Source: Neovahlkampfia damariscottae (taxonomy: Eukaryota > Heterolobosea > Selenaionea > Neovahlkampfiida > Neovahlkampfiidae). Taken from it: a stretch of 64,000 nt of DNA. A program made the translations under genes and the position numbers. Position 1 is the stretch's first letter; each line of letters starts with the position of its first letter. Where the stretch lies: the NCBI GenBank assembly GCA_016618085.1, contig JABLTG010000001.1:65461-129460 (forward strand). Reading direction: 5' to 3'. A model generated the notes under the pieces. The model worked only from the letters and a program-made list of their open reading frames with translations, made no database searches and had not been told where the DNA came from. Shown here one piece after another: positions 18,484 to 30,800 of this stretch.

Positions 18484-20624
18484 TTATTCATTATTTTTTG
18501 GAACGAAATCCATATTTGGAACAAAAGGATCAAAACTTTCATCATTAACTTGATTTGGGTTTGAATTGAAATTTTGTCCTTCAGAATAAATTTGAGGATT
18601 GTATTGATTTCCATTATTTGGTTGATTGAAATTTGGTTGATTATAATTTGGTTGAACGAATTGTGGATTATAACTTGGTTGAACATATGGCTGTGGGTTT
18701 GGTGGTACATATGTTCCTTGGTTCTGTGATTCAGAATTGACCAATTCCATTTCATATTGTTGTGCTCGTGACATTGGTTGAGTATTAGTTGTGGATGGTG
18801 CTTTGTAGTTTTGATGTTTTGATGGAAGTTTCTTTTTTTTTCCAAATCCAAACAAAGGTGCACCACAAATACAACAACAGACACAGAAACAAAGTCCCAA
18901 TAATATTATTGGAAGAACACAAACAACAAAAAAACCGCCTCCAGTGATCCCAGCAAATATTCCAATCACTTCACCAATAGATGTTGTTCCAGCACAAGGA
19001 GTACAATAATTACATTTTCCACCTCTTAAAGTTGCCAAATTATCTTTATCTAGTTCAAAATCTGCACAAACAGCACTTCTTGATTTCAATTCTGATCTAA
19101 TCGCATTTTCATCATTGTGAATAGCTAATAAATCAGACAGAGGAGTATCAACTCCGGACACACCAAGTAATTTTCCATAAGTCGCAAAACATGGACTTGC
19201 CGAAGTTGCCATTGTGATATTCAATGAGAAATCTTGATATAATTCACTCCAAACTGATTTTCTAGTTTGTTTGATATCATAGGCATAGTAATTATAATAT
19301 TCCGCCATTTGAGATCTAAGATCACCTGAATCTTTGATTTGCTTCCATAAACCATTTGTAGCACAAGCAAGTTGAGTTGGAACTGTTTTATCAGCTTCAG
19401 AACCAAATGAATAAGAGAAAATATTTGCTTTGTAGTTAATGTTTCTTGTATTGATTAAATCTAAAGGACTATTCAAAAACGATTAAAAAAAACGTTTAAA
19501 ATCACTGTTTTCCATCTGTTTGAGCTCCGTCTGTCAAAAATAAAATTGAATGATGACATTTTGGACCAATTGCAGCAGTTGCATCTAAAACATCAAAAGC
19601 AGTCGTAAAAGCAGCTTCAAAATTTGTACTTCCTGCAGGTACTCTATTTCAAAAATTAAAAATGAATAATTAAGCTGACATGTTATTGACACATTGTTTC
19701 AATAAAATTCTATTGACAGCATTTGCTTCAACAAGTTTACCATTTCCAGCTAAAACACAATCTTGAGCAGCAGTTGAAAACTGTTCACAAAAAAATTAAA
19801 AAAAAAAAGTAGCTGTTACAAAGATAATGCTAATGTAATCTGTATGTGATAAACCATCAATGATACTAATAGCAGCAGATTTAGCTGATTCTATACGTCC
19901 TAAATTTGACATAGAACCTGATATATCAAGAAGCAAAACTACTTTTTTTGGACCTGAAGCAGCAGATACATACCAAGGTCTAAATCTTGCATCATAGTCT
20001 GGACATGTACCTGGTTGGTTACAGCCACTAGTTGAGTCAAGTCTGTATTTCCAACGATGAGCTGGCCAAAATAGAGCTCCTCCATGTTCACTTTTTTTTG
20101 AAGAGAATAAATATGAAAAAGTCAAAACCTTCCAATATATTGCCATTTTACTTTATTATCAGCTGCATAATTTTGTGTAAAAACATTATTTATCTGAACT
20201 GTTGAGCAAAGAAATTCTTTCAACTCTTCATCATTTTTATCAGATTTTGGAGAAAATATAACTGATGCTCTCAAAAGGTTAATTTTTGATGTTTGTTGGC
20301 TGCATGAACAATCAGAGTCAGCTTTTGATTTTTTTATTTGTTTTTTTTTTCAAACCTCCAAAACCAACACCGCACTGTAAGGAACCATCAGTTTCAAGAT
20401 TGTCTGAACAACTATCAAGGTATTGACATGAACTTCCTGAATTTGGATCATAAGCACCATGAAAAGCTTTCAAATTTGTACAAAGTTTCTTTTTTTACAA
20501 AATTAAGAAAAAAAAAAAAAAGAACCTCTGACAGAACTTCTTTGTTGTCAAGTAATGTTTTTAAAGCAGTTAAATCCGATTTAACACTCAAAAACAATAC
20601 AATGAAAATAAATAACTTCGGCAT
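18484..20624 (-). CDS. VWA-domain membrane protein (alpha2delta/CACHD-like) with PQN-rich tail
   Basis: Seven exons joined by six introns (20489-20525, 20322-20355, 20091-20128, 19781-19819, 19644-19679 and 19469-19505; 34-39 nt each). They encode in order: a signal peptide (MPKLFIFIVLFLSVKS); a Cys-containing extracellular N-part; a segment YDARFRPWYVSA typical of alpha2delta-type calcium-channel subunits just before the VWA domain; the VWA domain with MIDAS DISGSMS and a late FLTDGAQTDG; a cysteine-containing stalk; one transmembrane helix (GIFAGITGGGFFVVCVLP) followed by a Cys cluster; and a cytoplasmic tail of about 130 residues rich in P, Q, N and Y. Metal-dependent ligand binding at the surface is likely by family. 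A channel-subunit role is only a possibility. Confidence 0.85.
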
Positions 20625-20794
20625 CAAAAGACCACTTCTCTTCTTTAACATTAGTTGAAAAGTTCTATTTGACCAATGAATCACAAGAAATCAAGCGATG
20701 CTTTTAAAAATAGAATTTAGAAAAATAATATATTAAAAAAGAGAAAAAATTTGATACAAGAATTCAATCCGTTGTCCAATCATTTTAATTTAAA

Positions 20795-21770
20795 ATGTTT
20801 GAAGAGAAAATTGAAAAGGAAGACGATCAATTAGAAATTACAGAAATCAAAAATATAAATACAGATGAAATTGACAAAGAAATTGTTGAAGCTGCAAAAA
20901 TTTTAAAAGAAGCAAAACGAATTGTATTATTCACAGGCGCTGGAATGTCAGCAGAATCTGGAATTGATACTTTCCGTGGCTCTGGTGGGTTTTGGTCTGG
21001 AATCACAGGTTTTCCAAAAAAAAATTTAATTTCTAAATTTTTAGGTTACATCGCTCTTGGTTTTTTTGGAACTCCTGTTGGTTGGAATACCTTATCAAGA
21101 CTTAGTTGGAATTTATATGTTTCTAATTTTTATAATCCTATTGCTCAAGCAAAACCAAATGACGGACATGAAGCAATTGCAGAAATGGAGAAAATTCATA
21201 AAAACGTCACAGTAATAACCCAAAACGTTGACGGACTTCACCAAAGTAACTTTTATTTTTTTTAAATTTTTTCAAAGGAGCAGGATCCTCAGTTGTTTAT
21301 GAAGTAAATTTTTTTCATTTCTTATTTTCAAGCTTCATGGAACAGTTCAAAGACATAGATGTATTAATAATGGACATATTTATCAATTTGATAAAGATGA
21401 AGAAATACCAAGTTCAAGTCCTTGTTGTAAAGAATGTGGCAGTTACTTGCGTCCTGATTGTACTTTGTTTACAGAGTCATTACCTCCTGATTTTTCTGAT
21501 GCTCATCGACTTGTGAGTACAATGAATAAAAAAGATGTGATGATTATTGTAGGTACAAGTGCTACAGTTTATCCAGCTGCTAGTCTTCCAGAAATAGCTT
21601 CAAAAAGAGGAGCAAAAATTTTTGAGGTGAATTTGGAGCAAACTAATTTCAACGAATTATCAAATTATTCATTTTTAAAAGGTAATTAGAGTAAAACATT
21701 AATAAATTTAGGTGGTGCTGCTAAAGTGTTGCCTCAGTTATTGAAAGCGTTAAAATCTTTGAACCAATAA
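20795..21770 (+). CDS. Sirtuin (Sir2 family NAD-dependent deacylase)
   Basis: Four exons (20795-21245, 21278-21303, 21333-21681, 21712-21770) around introns of 32, 29 and 30 nt. The 26-nt exon 2 restores the stretch between TQNVDGLHQ and ELHGT, which contains the catalytic histidine. Motifs: GAGMSAESGIDTFRG (NAD binding), TQNVDGLHQ, a zinc ribbon (RC, then CCKEC and PDC), RPDCTLFTESLP, IIVGTSATVYPAASLP and VNLE. The fourth zinc cysteine sits at PDC or in the CC pair. No targeting signal is obvious. The class looks closest to bacterial/archaeal-type sirtuins or SIRT5-like forms. It is followed by the giant Cys-rich gene on the same strand. Confidence 0.93.
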
Positions 21771-21883
21771 ATTGTCTTCTTACATCTTTTATTGAAAGTT
21801 TTTAATAAATGATTGGTCTATTCTGATTGAGAAAATAAACACTATTTGATTGGTTACTCAGAAAAAGAAGAAAACAAACACGA

Positions 21884-24800
21884 ATGACCATGAGGAAACT
21901 TATTTTAATGGTAGTTATCTTCAGTGTTTTAAGTACAGTTTTTGCAACCGAAAATTGTTCACTTAAAAGTTATTTTTGTTCTAACAAACAAAAATGGGCT
22001 CAAAGAAAAGAATGTTGTGATTCAACAATAGGAAATTGTCGTTGGGTAGGTCCTGTTCAACATACAAATGATGAAACTGTGACATCATGTTCAGAAGCTA
22101 AAATCAATGGTACATGCGTTAGAACTCAATGTTGTACTAAATCAACAACCAACACTTTGGAAGAAGATTGTAAGTGGAAAGGAGACATGAAATGTTCTTC
22201 AGGAACTGTTTTGGAACTATTTGAAACAGAAAATCAAGATGAAAACCATGTTTTAGATTTTATAAAAAAACCTGAAGTTTCCTTAAAAAAACTTAAAATC
22301 ATCACCAAAATATCACCAAAAAAAAATAAAACATGGAAAGGAGTTGATACCAAATGTTCAATTGCTTCATTTTATGATTCAAAAGAAAAGAATTGGTGTA
22401 CACAAAAAAGATGCTGTAAACAATCACAAAGCTTGAAACCTGTCATTTTTTCATGTCATTTTACAGGATTAAAAAAATGTTCAAGATTCAAAAAAATGAC
22501 AAAAAAAAAATGTTCAATTGTCCAGTTAAAAAACTTTTGTTCAAGAAAGAAATGTTGTTATACGTCAAACAAAAAAACATTTTGTCAATGGGTCGGTGAT
22601 CGTTTTTGTAAAGCTTTTAGAGTCAAAAAATGCTTCAATCAAATTTCTAAAGGAAATTGTTACACAAGAAAATGTTGTTCATATATGAAGAAAGGAAATC
22701 AATCAAGAAAGATAAAATGTCATGTAATTTTCAAAAGATGCAAAGAATCATTTTATACAAGATGTCAGTTCAAAAAGGTTGATAAAAAATGTCGTCAAAA
22801 GGAATGTTGTCAATATGGAAAAAAGAATAACACAAAGAGATTATTATCTTGTTATAAAGTTGGTGTGGTTAAATGTGACCCTACAAGTTTTTCAAAATGC
22901 TTTAATGTTCGAACAAGAATTGGTGTAAAACATACCTATTGCCAAAAAAGAAGATGTTGTACTTTCACTAAAAAAGGACCATTTAAAAAGAAAACAAGAT
23001 GTTCTGACGGAAAAGAAATTTGTAAAAGAGTCATTTTCAAAAGATGTTCTTTTGTTGTTTTAAAACCAGGATGTTCAAGAAGAAAATGTTGTAATGTCAC
23101 AACAAGAGGAAAAATTGAAAAAGAATTTGGATGTAAATTCACTGGTGCTCTTCAATGTCCTACTAATCCAAAAGAAATTTGCAACATGAAAAAAACATCA
23201 AGATCTTGTCAAAGAAAAAGATGTTGCAGAATTGGAGAACACAATGGAAAACCAACAACACTTTCATGTCAATGGAAAGGGTCAAACATTTGCAAACCAA
23301 CTTTTGTTACCAAGTGTAAAATGGCTTATAAAAAAAGATACAAAAGTTCTTTCTGTCAAAAGAAGAAGTGTTGCACATTCAAGCTTAACAATGGAAAAAA
23401 AACAAAAATTTCATGCAAATGGACTGGAAAAGAAAACTGTTCTACATCACATTTTAACAAATGCTCTTTTATAAAAGAAGGTGCTTGTAAAAGAAGACAA
23501 TGCTGTTTATATGAAAGATATGGACCAAGATTACTTAAAAAGAAATGCTTTAAAGTTGGAAAACTTCAATGTAAGAAATCCAAGCCACTTCTTCTTTGTA
23601 GAATTGAAGGTACAAAAGATAAATGTAAAAGAATTCGTTGTTGTGAATATTTAAAAGGAGGAAGATCAGCAACTAAAATTAGATGCTTCTGGAAAGGAAA
23701 ATCAAAATGTCCAAAGAAATATTTTACAAAAACAGTTGTTATTCCAACTACACCTTTATGCACCAAAATTCAACTTTGCAAATATGTTAGAGAAGGAAAA
23801 AGAGTTAAGTTAGTTTTCTGCACTACACATAAACCTGAAACATGTCGTAAACCTGCACAAAAGAAATGCTCATTTGTTCAAATTTCGTCATCTTGTAAAA
23901 GAAGACGTTGTTGTCTCACAAGAGGTTCAAAAAAGTTCAACTGTCAATTTTCAGGAGAAAAAATTTGCAAAAGATTAGTAAAGAAAAGATGTCGTTATGT
24001 CAACTCAAGACCTACAAATTCACATGCTCGTTGTGAAATTAAAAAATGTTGTACTTATGTTGGACAAAGAGGTTCTTTTAAAAAAGTATCATGTGAAACA
24101 GTTGGTCAAGAACAATGTAAAGTGCGTTATGTACAACTTTGTAAAAACGTTGAAACAAAGAACAACTGCTCAAGAAGACAATGCTGCAAGTATGGAATCA
24201 CAGGAGACTTGAAAAAGCTATATATTTGTAAGTACGTCACAAAAGAAAGATGTTTCAAAAATGTTCAAAATATTTGTAAAGTCATTCCAACTAGAACTTC
24301 ATGTACACGTAAAAAATGCTGTAAAATTGGAAAGACAGAACGTTTCTCACATAAAATTAAATGTGACTGGACAGAACCTGAAATTTGTAAAGAAGTTACA
24401 AAAACAAGATGTACAATGTCTTTAACACGTGCTTTTGGATCATCAATTTGCAAAAAAAGAAAATGTTGTCAATATGGAATTTTAAAAGGCGATAAAAGAA
24501 GAATTTCTTGTAAATTTGAAGGTGATGAAAAATGTAGTACCATCAATTTCAAGAAATGTGCATATGTTACAACTTCAAAAGGATGTCGAATCAACAAATG
24601 TTGTATTTTCAAAAGAAATGGTTCAAAAGTTAAAAGACTCTTTTGTAATTATATTGGAAAAGAAAAATGCAAAACAGTTTTCAAGACTAAATGTAATTAC
24701 AGAATCACAAGTAAATTTGGAGATTCTATTTGTAGAACAAAACATTGTTGTTTGTACTCTGTTAAAAATGGTGTTATGAAAAAAGTAAAATGCTCTTTTA

Positions 24801-27800
24801 CTTCAGGATCAAAATACTGCTCAACAGCTTATTCAAGAAAATGCTTTAACATAAAAAAACCACATAACTGTTCTCAAAAACGTTGTTGTACTTATAAAGT
24901 CACTGGAAAAAAACAACAAAAAGTAAAATGTCAAAATGTTGGTTTGAAAAAATGTTCAAAAGTTTATTTTACAAGATGTTCATTTAAAAGAGTTTTTCAT
25001 GGTAAAGTTGCTTGTAAGAAAAAAAGATGTTGCAAATATGTTAAAGTAGGAACTTTTAAAAAACAAATTTACTGCAACTGGAGCAACAAGAGAATTTGTA
25101 AACAAGTCAAATATACAAGATGTAGACCTCAACAAATACATTCAAAATGTACTCAAACAAGATGTACTCAATATGGAAGAGTTGGATCCAAAAGAAAAGT
25201 TTATAAATCATATCTTCAAGGTTCAGTTCGTTGTGCTTCAAGAGTTTTATCAAAATGTACCTATGTTAGAACTGGAAAAGGTTGTAAACGTAAAAGATGT
25301 TGTAAAATGGGTCTTTATAAAACAACTTGGATTAAATTACAATGTTCATGGGCAGGTGCACAAAAATGTTCAGAATACAACTATGAAAAATGTAAACTTG
25401 TCAAATCTAGTCAATACTGTAAAAGACAAAGATGTATTACATATGGAGTTCAAGGACATTATCGTAGAGTTATTTTCAGAAGATGGAAAGGAAAAGAAAC
25501 TTGTAAAAAAGTTACCTTTACAAAATGTTCAACCCGTAGATTTTCAAGTGGTTGTCAAAGAGTTAAATGTTGTTCATTTGAAAAAGTTGGTAAAACAATA
25601 AAAAAAATTGCTTGCAAATGGGAAACTAAAAAACTTTGTGATGATATTGAAGTTGTAAAATGTAAATACATCAAAGACAAATCAGGATGTCTTAGAAAAC
25701 AATGTTGCAGAAAAACCAAAGGAAAAGCAATTGACAAACAACATTGTAAATTTGTAGGAAAAAGAAAATGTCTTAGAAAATACACTGTTAAATGTTCAAT
25801 GAAAAAACTCAATAACTATTGTCAAAGAAAAAGATGTTGTACTTTGAAAGAAGTGGCTGAAAGACAAAGAGTTATTAAGTGTTATTGGAGTCAAGATTCA
25901 CCAAAATGTTCACTCAAGAAATATACAAAATGTTTCAAAAAGAGAACACAAGATGATAAACCTCACTTCAATTGTAGTAGAACAAAATGTTGTACTTATG
26001 AAGTCAATGGAACAGGAAAATCAAAAGTTACTTGTAAATGGGCTGATTCTGAAATTTGTAAAAGAGTTACTTATGAAACATGTTCAAATGTTGCTATATC
26101 TTCACACTGTCTCAAGAGAAGATGTTGTAAATTCATTAGAACTGGATCAATTTCAAGAAGAGTTTCATGTTATTTTCCAAAGAAATCCAAATTGATTTGC
26201 ACTAAAAAAGTCTTTGAAAATTGTCAAAACAAATATTTAAGTCCAACTTGTCATAGAAAACAATGTTGTAAATTTGCAAATGTTGGCGGTGTTGTTTCAC
26301 CATTCAATTGCAAATGGGCTTCCAAAAGAATTTGTAAAAAAGTTCAATTTCAAAGATGTTCCTTCAGATCTACAAAACCAAATTGTTGGAGAAGACAATG
26401 TTGCAAATATGAAAAATTTGGATCATCAACAAAAAAATTAAGTTGTTCATTCACTGATGTTGAAAAATGTCAAAAACACAACTTTACACGTTGTAAAATT
26501 GCTAGAATCAACAAGAACTGTCAAAGAGTTAAATGTTGTCGATTTTCTAAAGTTGGTGATAAACTTTCAATGGGAGCTTGCAAATACACATCAAGAAAAT
26601 TCTGTGTACCTGTTAAATTTCAAAGATGTAAAACTGTGAAAGTTAACAGAGGTTGCACAAGACAACGTTGTTGTAAATTTATCCAATTCAATAAATCAAC
26701 TAAAAAACTGTATTGTCAATTAACAGGGACAACAACTTGTAAACCTTACAAATTCCATCGTTGTAAAACAGTTTATAATGGACACTGCAAATCAAAAGTT
26801 TGCTGTACGTTCCAAAAAGACGGTAAAAAAGTTCAAAAACTTGCTTGTAAACAAAATGGTGATAAAATTTGTAAAAGTGAAGTTATTTCAAAATGCTTCA
26901 ATTCAACAACTCACAAAGACTGCAAAAGAAGAAAATGTTGCAAATATAAAAAGATTGGAGATGTTTCAAAAAAATTATTTTGTAGATGGGTCAAACCACA
27001 ACAATGCAAATTGAAAGTTGTTAAAGAATGTCATTATTCAAAAACTAGACCAAATTGTTATCGTAAGAAATGTTGTCTTGCGACATACAACGGATCCAGA
27101 AAATCTCTAAAAAATTGTTCTTATTCAGGAAAAGACTTTTGTAGTCCAGTTATCAATGTTTCATGCAAACGTGAATCAAAAGACTCTTGCACTTCATATA
27201 AATGTTGCAAATACTTTAAAGATAGTCAAGGTAAAAAACATGTGATGAAATGTCATGTGAAATCAAAGAAATGCACTTTCAAAAGATGTTCAATGAAAAG
27301 AAACAAATGTGGATGTAAACAAAACCGTTGTTGTAAATTTGTTGATGTCAATGGAAAAATTAAAGTAAAATCTTGCAAATGGACTGGGTTTCAAAGATGT
27401 AAACCATTCACTTATTCGAAAATCAAAAGTGTTAAACTTGATAAAACAAATTACCGTCTTTCTCGTTGTACTTATCTTAGAACTGGATGTGATACAAGAA
27501 TGATCAATTGTGCTTGGATTAATGAAAATACAGTGAAAGATACATTCAAAACAAGATGTTTCATGGTTAAGTTAAGAAATGGATGTCAAAGAAGAAAATG
27601 TACAACTTACAGAATCTCTGATGATAAAATTTCAAAGAAAATCAAATCAAAATATGTTGGACAAACCTATTGTCCATTTATCTTTGTCAAGAAATGTAAA
27701 CGAGTTTTCTCAAATGATAACTGCTCAAAACTTCATTGTTGTAATTATTTGAAACGTGGTTCTTCAATGAAAAAGATTGAATGTCACATTGCATCACCAA

Positions 27801-30800
27801 AATCATGTGGGGTTTCAAAATACACAAAATGTAGAAGAGTACAAGTGTACAAACCATATAATCCAAGATCAAAATGTCAAAGAACAAGATGTTGTAAATA
27901 CATCAAATCTGAAGGCATTTCTCATCAAATTCGTTGTTATAACTCTGGAAATGAAGAATGTAAAAAAATTACATTCACAAGATGTGAATTAAGGATCACA
28001 AAGAAAGGTTCAAAATTAACATCATGTTATAAAAAAAGATGTTGTAGATATGAAAACAATGGAAAGGTTGTCAGAAGACTCTCATGTAAATTTGTTGGAT
28101 CTGAACAATGTTGTGCTAAAATTTCCAACAAATGTTACAATAAGAGGATTTCATCAACTTGCACTCGAAGGAAATGTTGTGTTTTTGGAACAGTTGCAGG
28201 CAAAACAAAGAGATTGATTTGTAAATGGGACGGAAAACCACAATGCAAAACTGTTACAATTCATAGATGCACAAAAGTACGTGAATCAATCTTTGCTGGA
28301 TGTTACAGAAAGAAATGTTGTACTATCAAAATTACAGGAAGAGTTAGAACAAAAAAATGTAAATTTGTTGGAAAGAAACAATGTAAAACTCAATACTTCA
28401 AAAAATGTAAAATCATCAAACCTTCAAAAGGATGTAAACAATTGAAATGTTGTCGTTACATGTATGATGGTCAACAATCTCCTCTTGGTTGTAACTTTTA
28501 TAAAAAAGTTTGTAAAGGAAAGAAAACAGTAAAATGTAGAACTGTTCCTTTGAAAAACAATTGCACTCAAAAAAGATGTTGTGTTTATTTAACACAAAAT
28601 GGAATTAGAAGAATGATTAAATGTAAAAACTCAAAAAAAGTTTGCAAGAAACAAACCATAGTAAAATGTCATCGTGTTAAAACCAATGAAAATTGCACAA
28701 GAAAAGTTTGTTGTAGTTTTGATCGTCTTGACAATGTGATAACAAAATTGAAATGTATGTTTGCTGATAAAGAAAAATGTAAAATAAGAACACATACACA
28801 ATGCTCTTATAAAAAATTACTTTATGGATGCAAACAAAAAGTTTGTTGCAAATACAAAATCAAAGGATCTGTTGTTGTTCGTAAAACATGTGAACCAGTT
28901 GGAAAACAAATATGCTCATGTTCAATGAAAAGAAAATGTTCACCAATCAAAATCAATGAAGATTGTTCAAGAAGAAAATGTTGTGATGTTAAGACTTGTG
29001 GAAATAAGAAACGTTATTCAAACTGTAGAGTTTCAAAATCTATGAAATGTTCTTACAAAAAAGTCACAAAATGTTACATGAAAACAACTTATAGATACAG
29101 AGGGAGATCATTATGTAAAAGAAAAAAATGTTGTGTTTATGGAGTTGGTAAAACAAAATCATTCAAAATTTCATGTAAATGGGATGGAAGTGAAAAATGT
29201 TCAACTGTCAAATTCAAAAAATGTATTAGAATTCCAATTAAAAGTTCATGTACAAAAATCAAATGTTGTTCGTACAAAAGAACAGGAAGAGTTGTTAAAA
29301 GAGTTTCATGCTCTACCAAAACTAAATGTCCAATGATATCATATAAAAAATGTAAAGTACTTACAACATCAAAGAATTGTAAAAGACATTATTGTTGTAC
29401 ATACAAAAGTGATGGAACAAAATTTGTTAAATTACAAAAAACTTGTGGATGGTTTGGACATGAAAGATGTAAACCAACTTTCAAAACAAAATGTTCAATC
29501 ATCAAAACAAGATCACATTGTACACAAAAAAGATGTTGTGTTTATAAAACATTGAAAGGATTAACAAGAAGAATCAGATGCAAATTAATTGGAAAAGAAA
29601 AATGTTGTCAAGTCACACAAGAAAGATGTCAAGTTGTCAAAACTAGAAATGGATGTAAAAGAGAAAGATGTTGCATTTTTGGTGTCAGAGGTGATTCACA
29701 AAGAAAATTGAAATGTTACTTTAATGGAATTGAAATGTGTACTGAAAGATATGAAACAAAATGTAACAAAGTACAAATTTTCAAACATATTCCTCATTCA
29801 AATTGTCATGCAACAAAATGTTGTAAATTTGGTATTAAGGGTAACTTTAGAAGACAAATTTCATGCAAAATTGTTCGTGATAAGAAATGTAATTCAGATT
29901 CATGTAGATGCAAACCTGTCAAATATCAAGTTTGTAAAGCTGAAAAATATGAACATAGAAAAATCTCCGGAAAACATTGTATTCGTCAAAAATGTTGTTC
30001 TTATACAAAAATTGGATTCAAATTAATCAAAGGTGCTTGTAAGTTCATTTCAAAACCTGTTTGTACTTGGATGGTTCGAAAGAAATGTTCAATGGAAAAA
30101 TTATCAAATTCATGTGAAAGAAAAAAATGTTGTTATTTTGGATTTTCAAATTTCAGAAAAATTGGTTGTTCTTATAAAGGAGCTCAAATTTGCGGTTCAT
30201 ACATGAAAACAAAATGTAGAATGATTTCAACAAATCAAAACTGTCAAAGAAAGAAATGTTGTCAATACATTTATTCAGATGGAATTAGAAAGAAGATCAA
30301 ATGTAGATTTATTTCACAATCAATTTGTAAACCACAATCATTCACTGTTTGTAAAATGGATAGCAAACAAAAATCAAGAAAATGTTGTCAATATGTTAAG
30401 AATCATAAACAAATTAGTCTTGAGAAATGTAAATACATATCAAAAAATGAATGTAAAGATACATGGGTTACTAAATGTTCAACAATTAAAACTGGAAGAG
30501 AATGTACACAACAAAAATGTTGTAAAGTTTCAGTTCGAACAGGAAGAAGAAAAAACTGTAAAAGAGTTGGACAACCAAAATGCACCACTAAAAAGATTGT
30601 TACTTGTAAATGGAGACCATATAAATGGAAGAATTGTCAAAGAAAACAATGCACAACATTTTTATTATCTAAAGGTCAATTGTCTATTTTGACTGTTGAA
30701 TGGAAAGGTAAAAAAGTTTGTAAGCCATACATTATTAAAAAATGTTCAATCAAACAAATGAACAAATATTGCACAAACAAATATTGTTGCAAGTTTGAGA

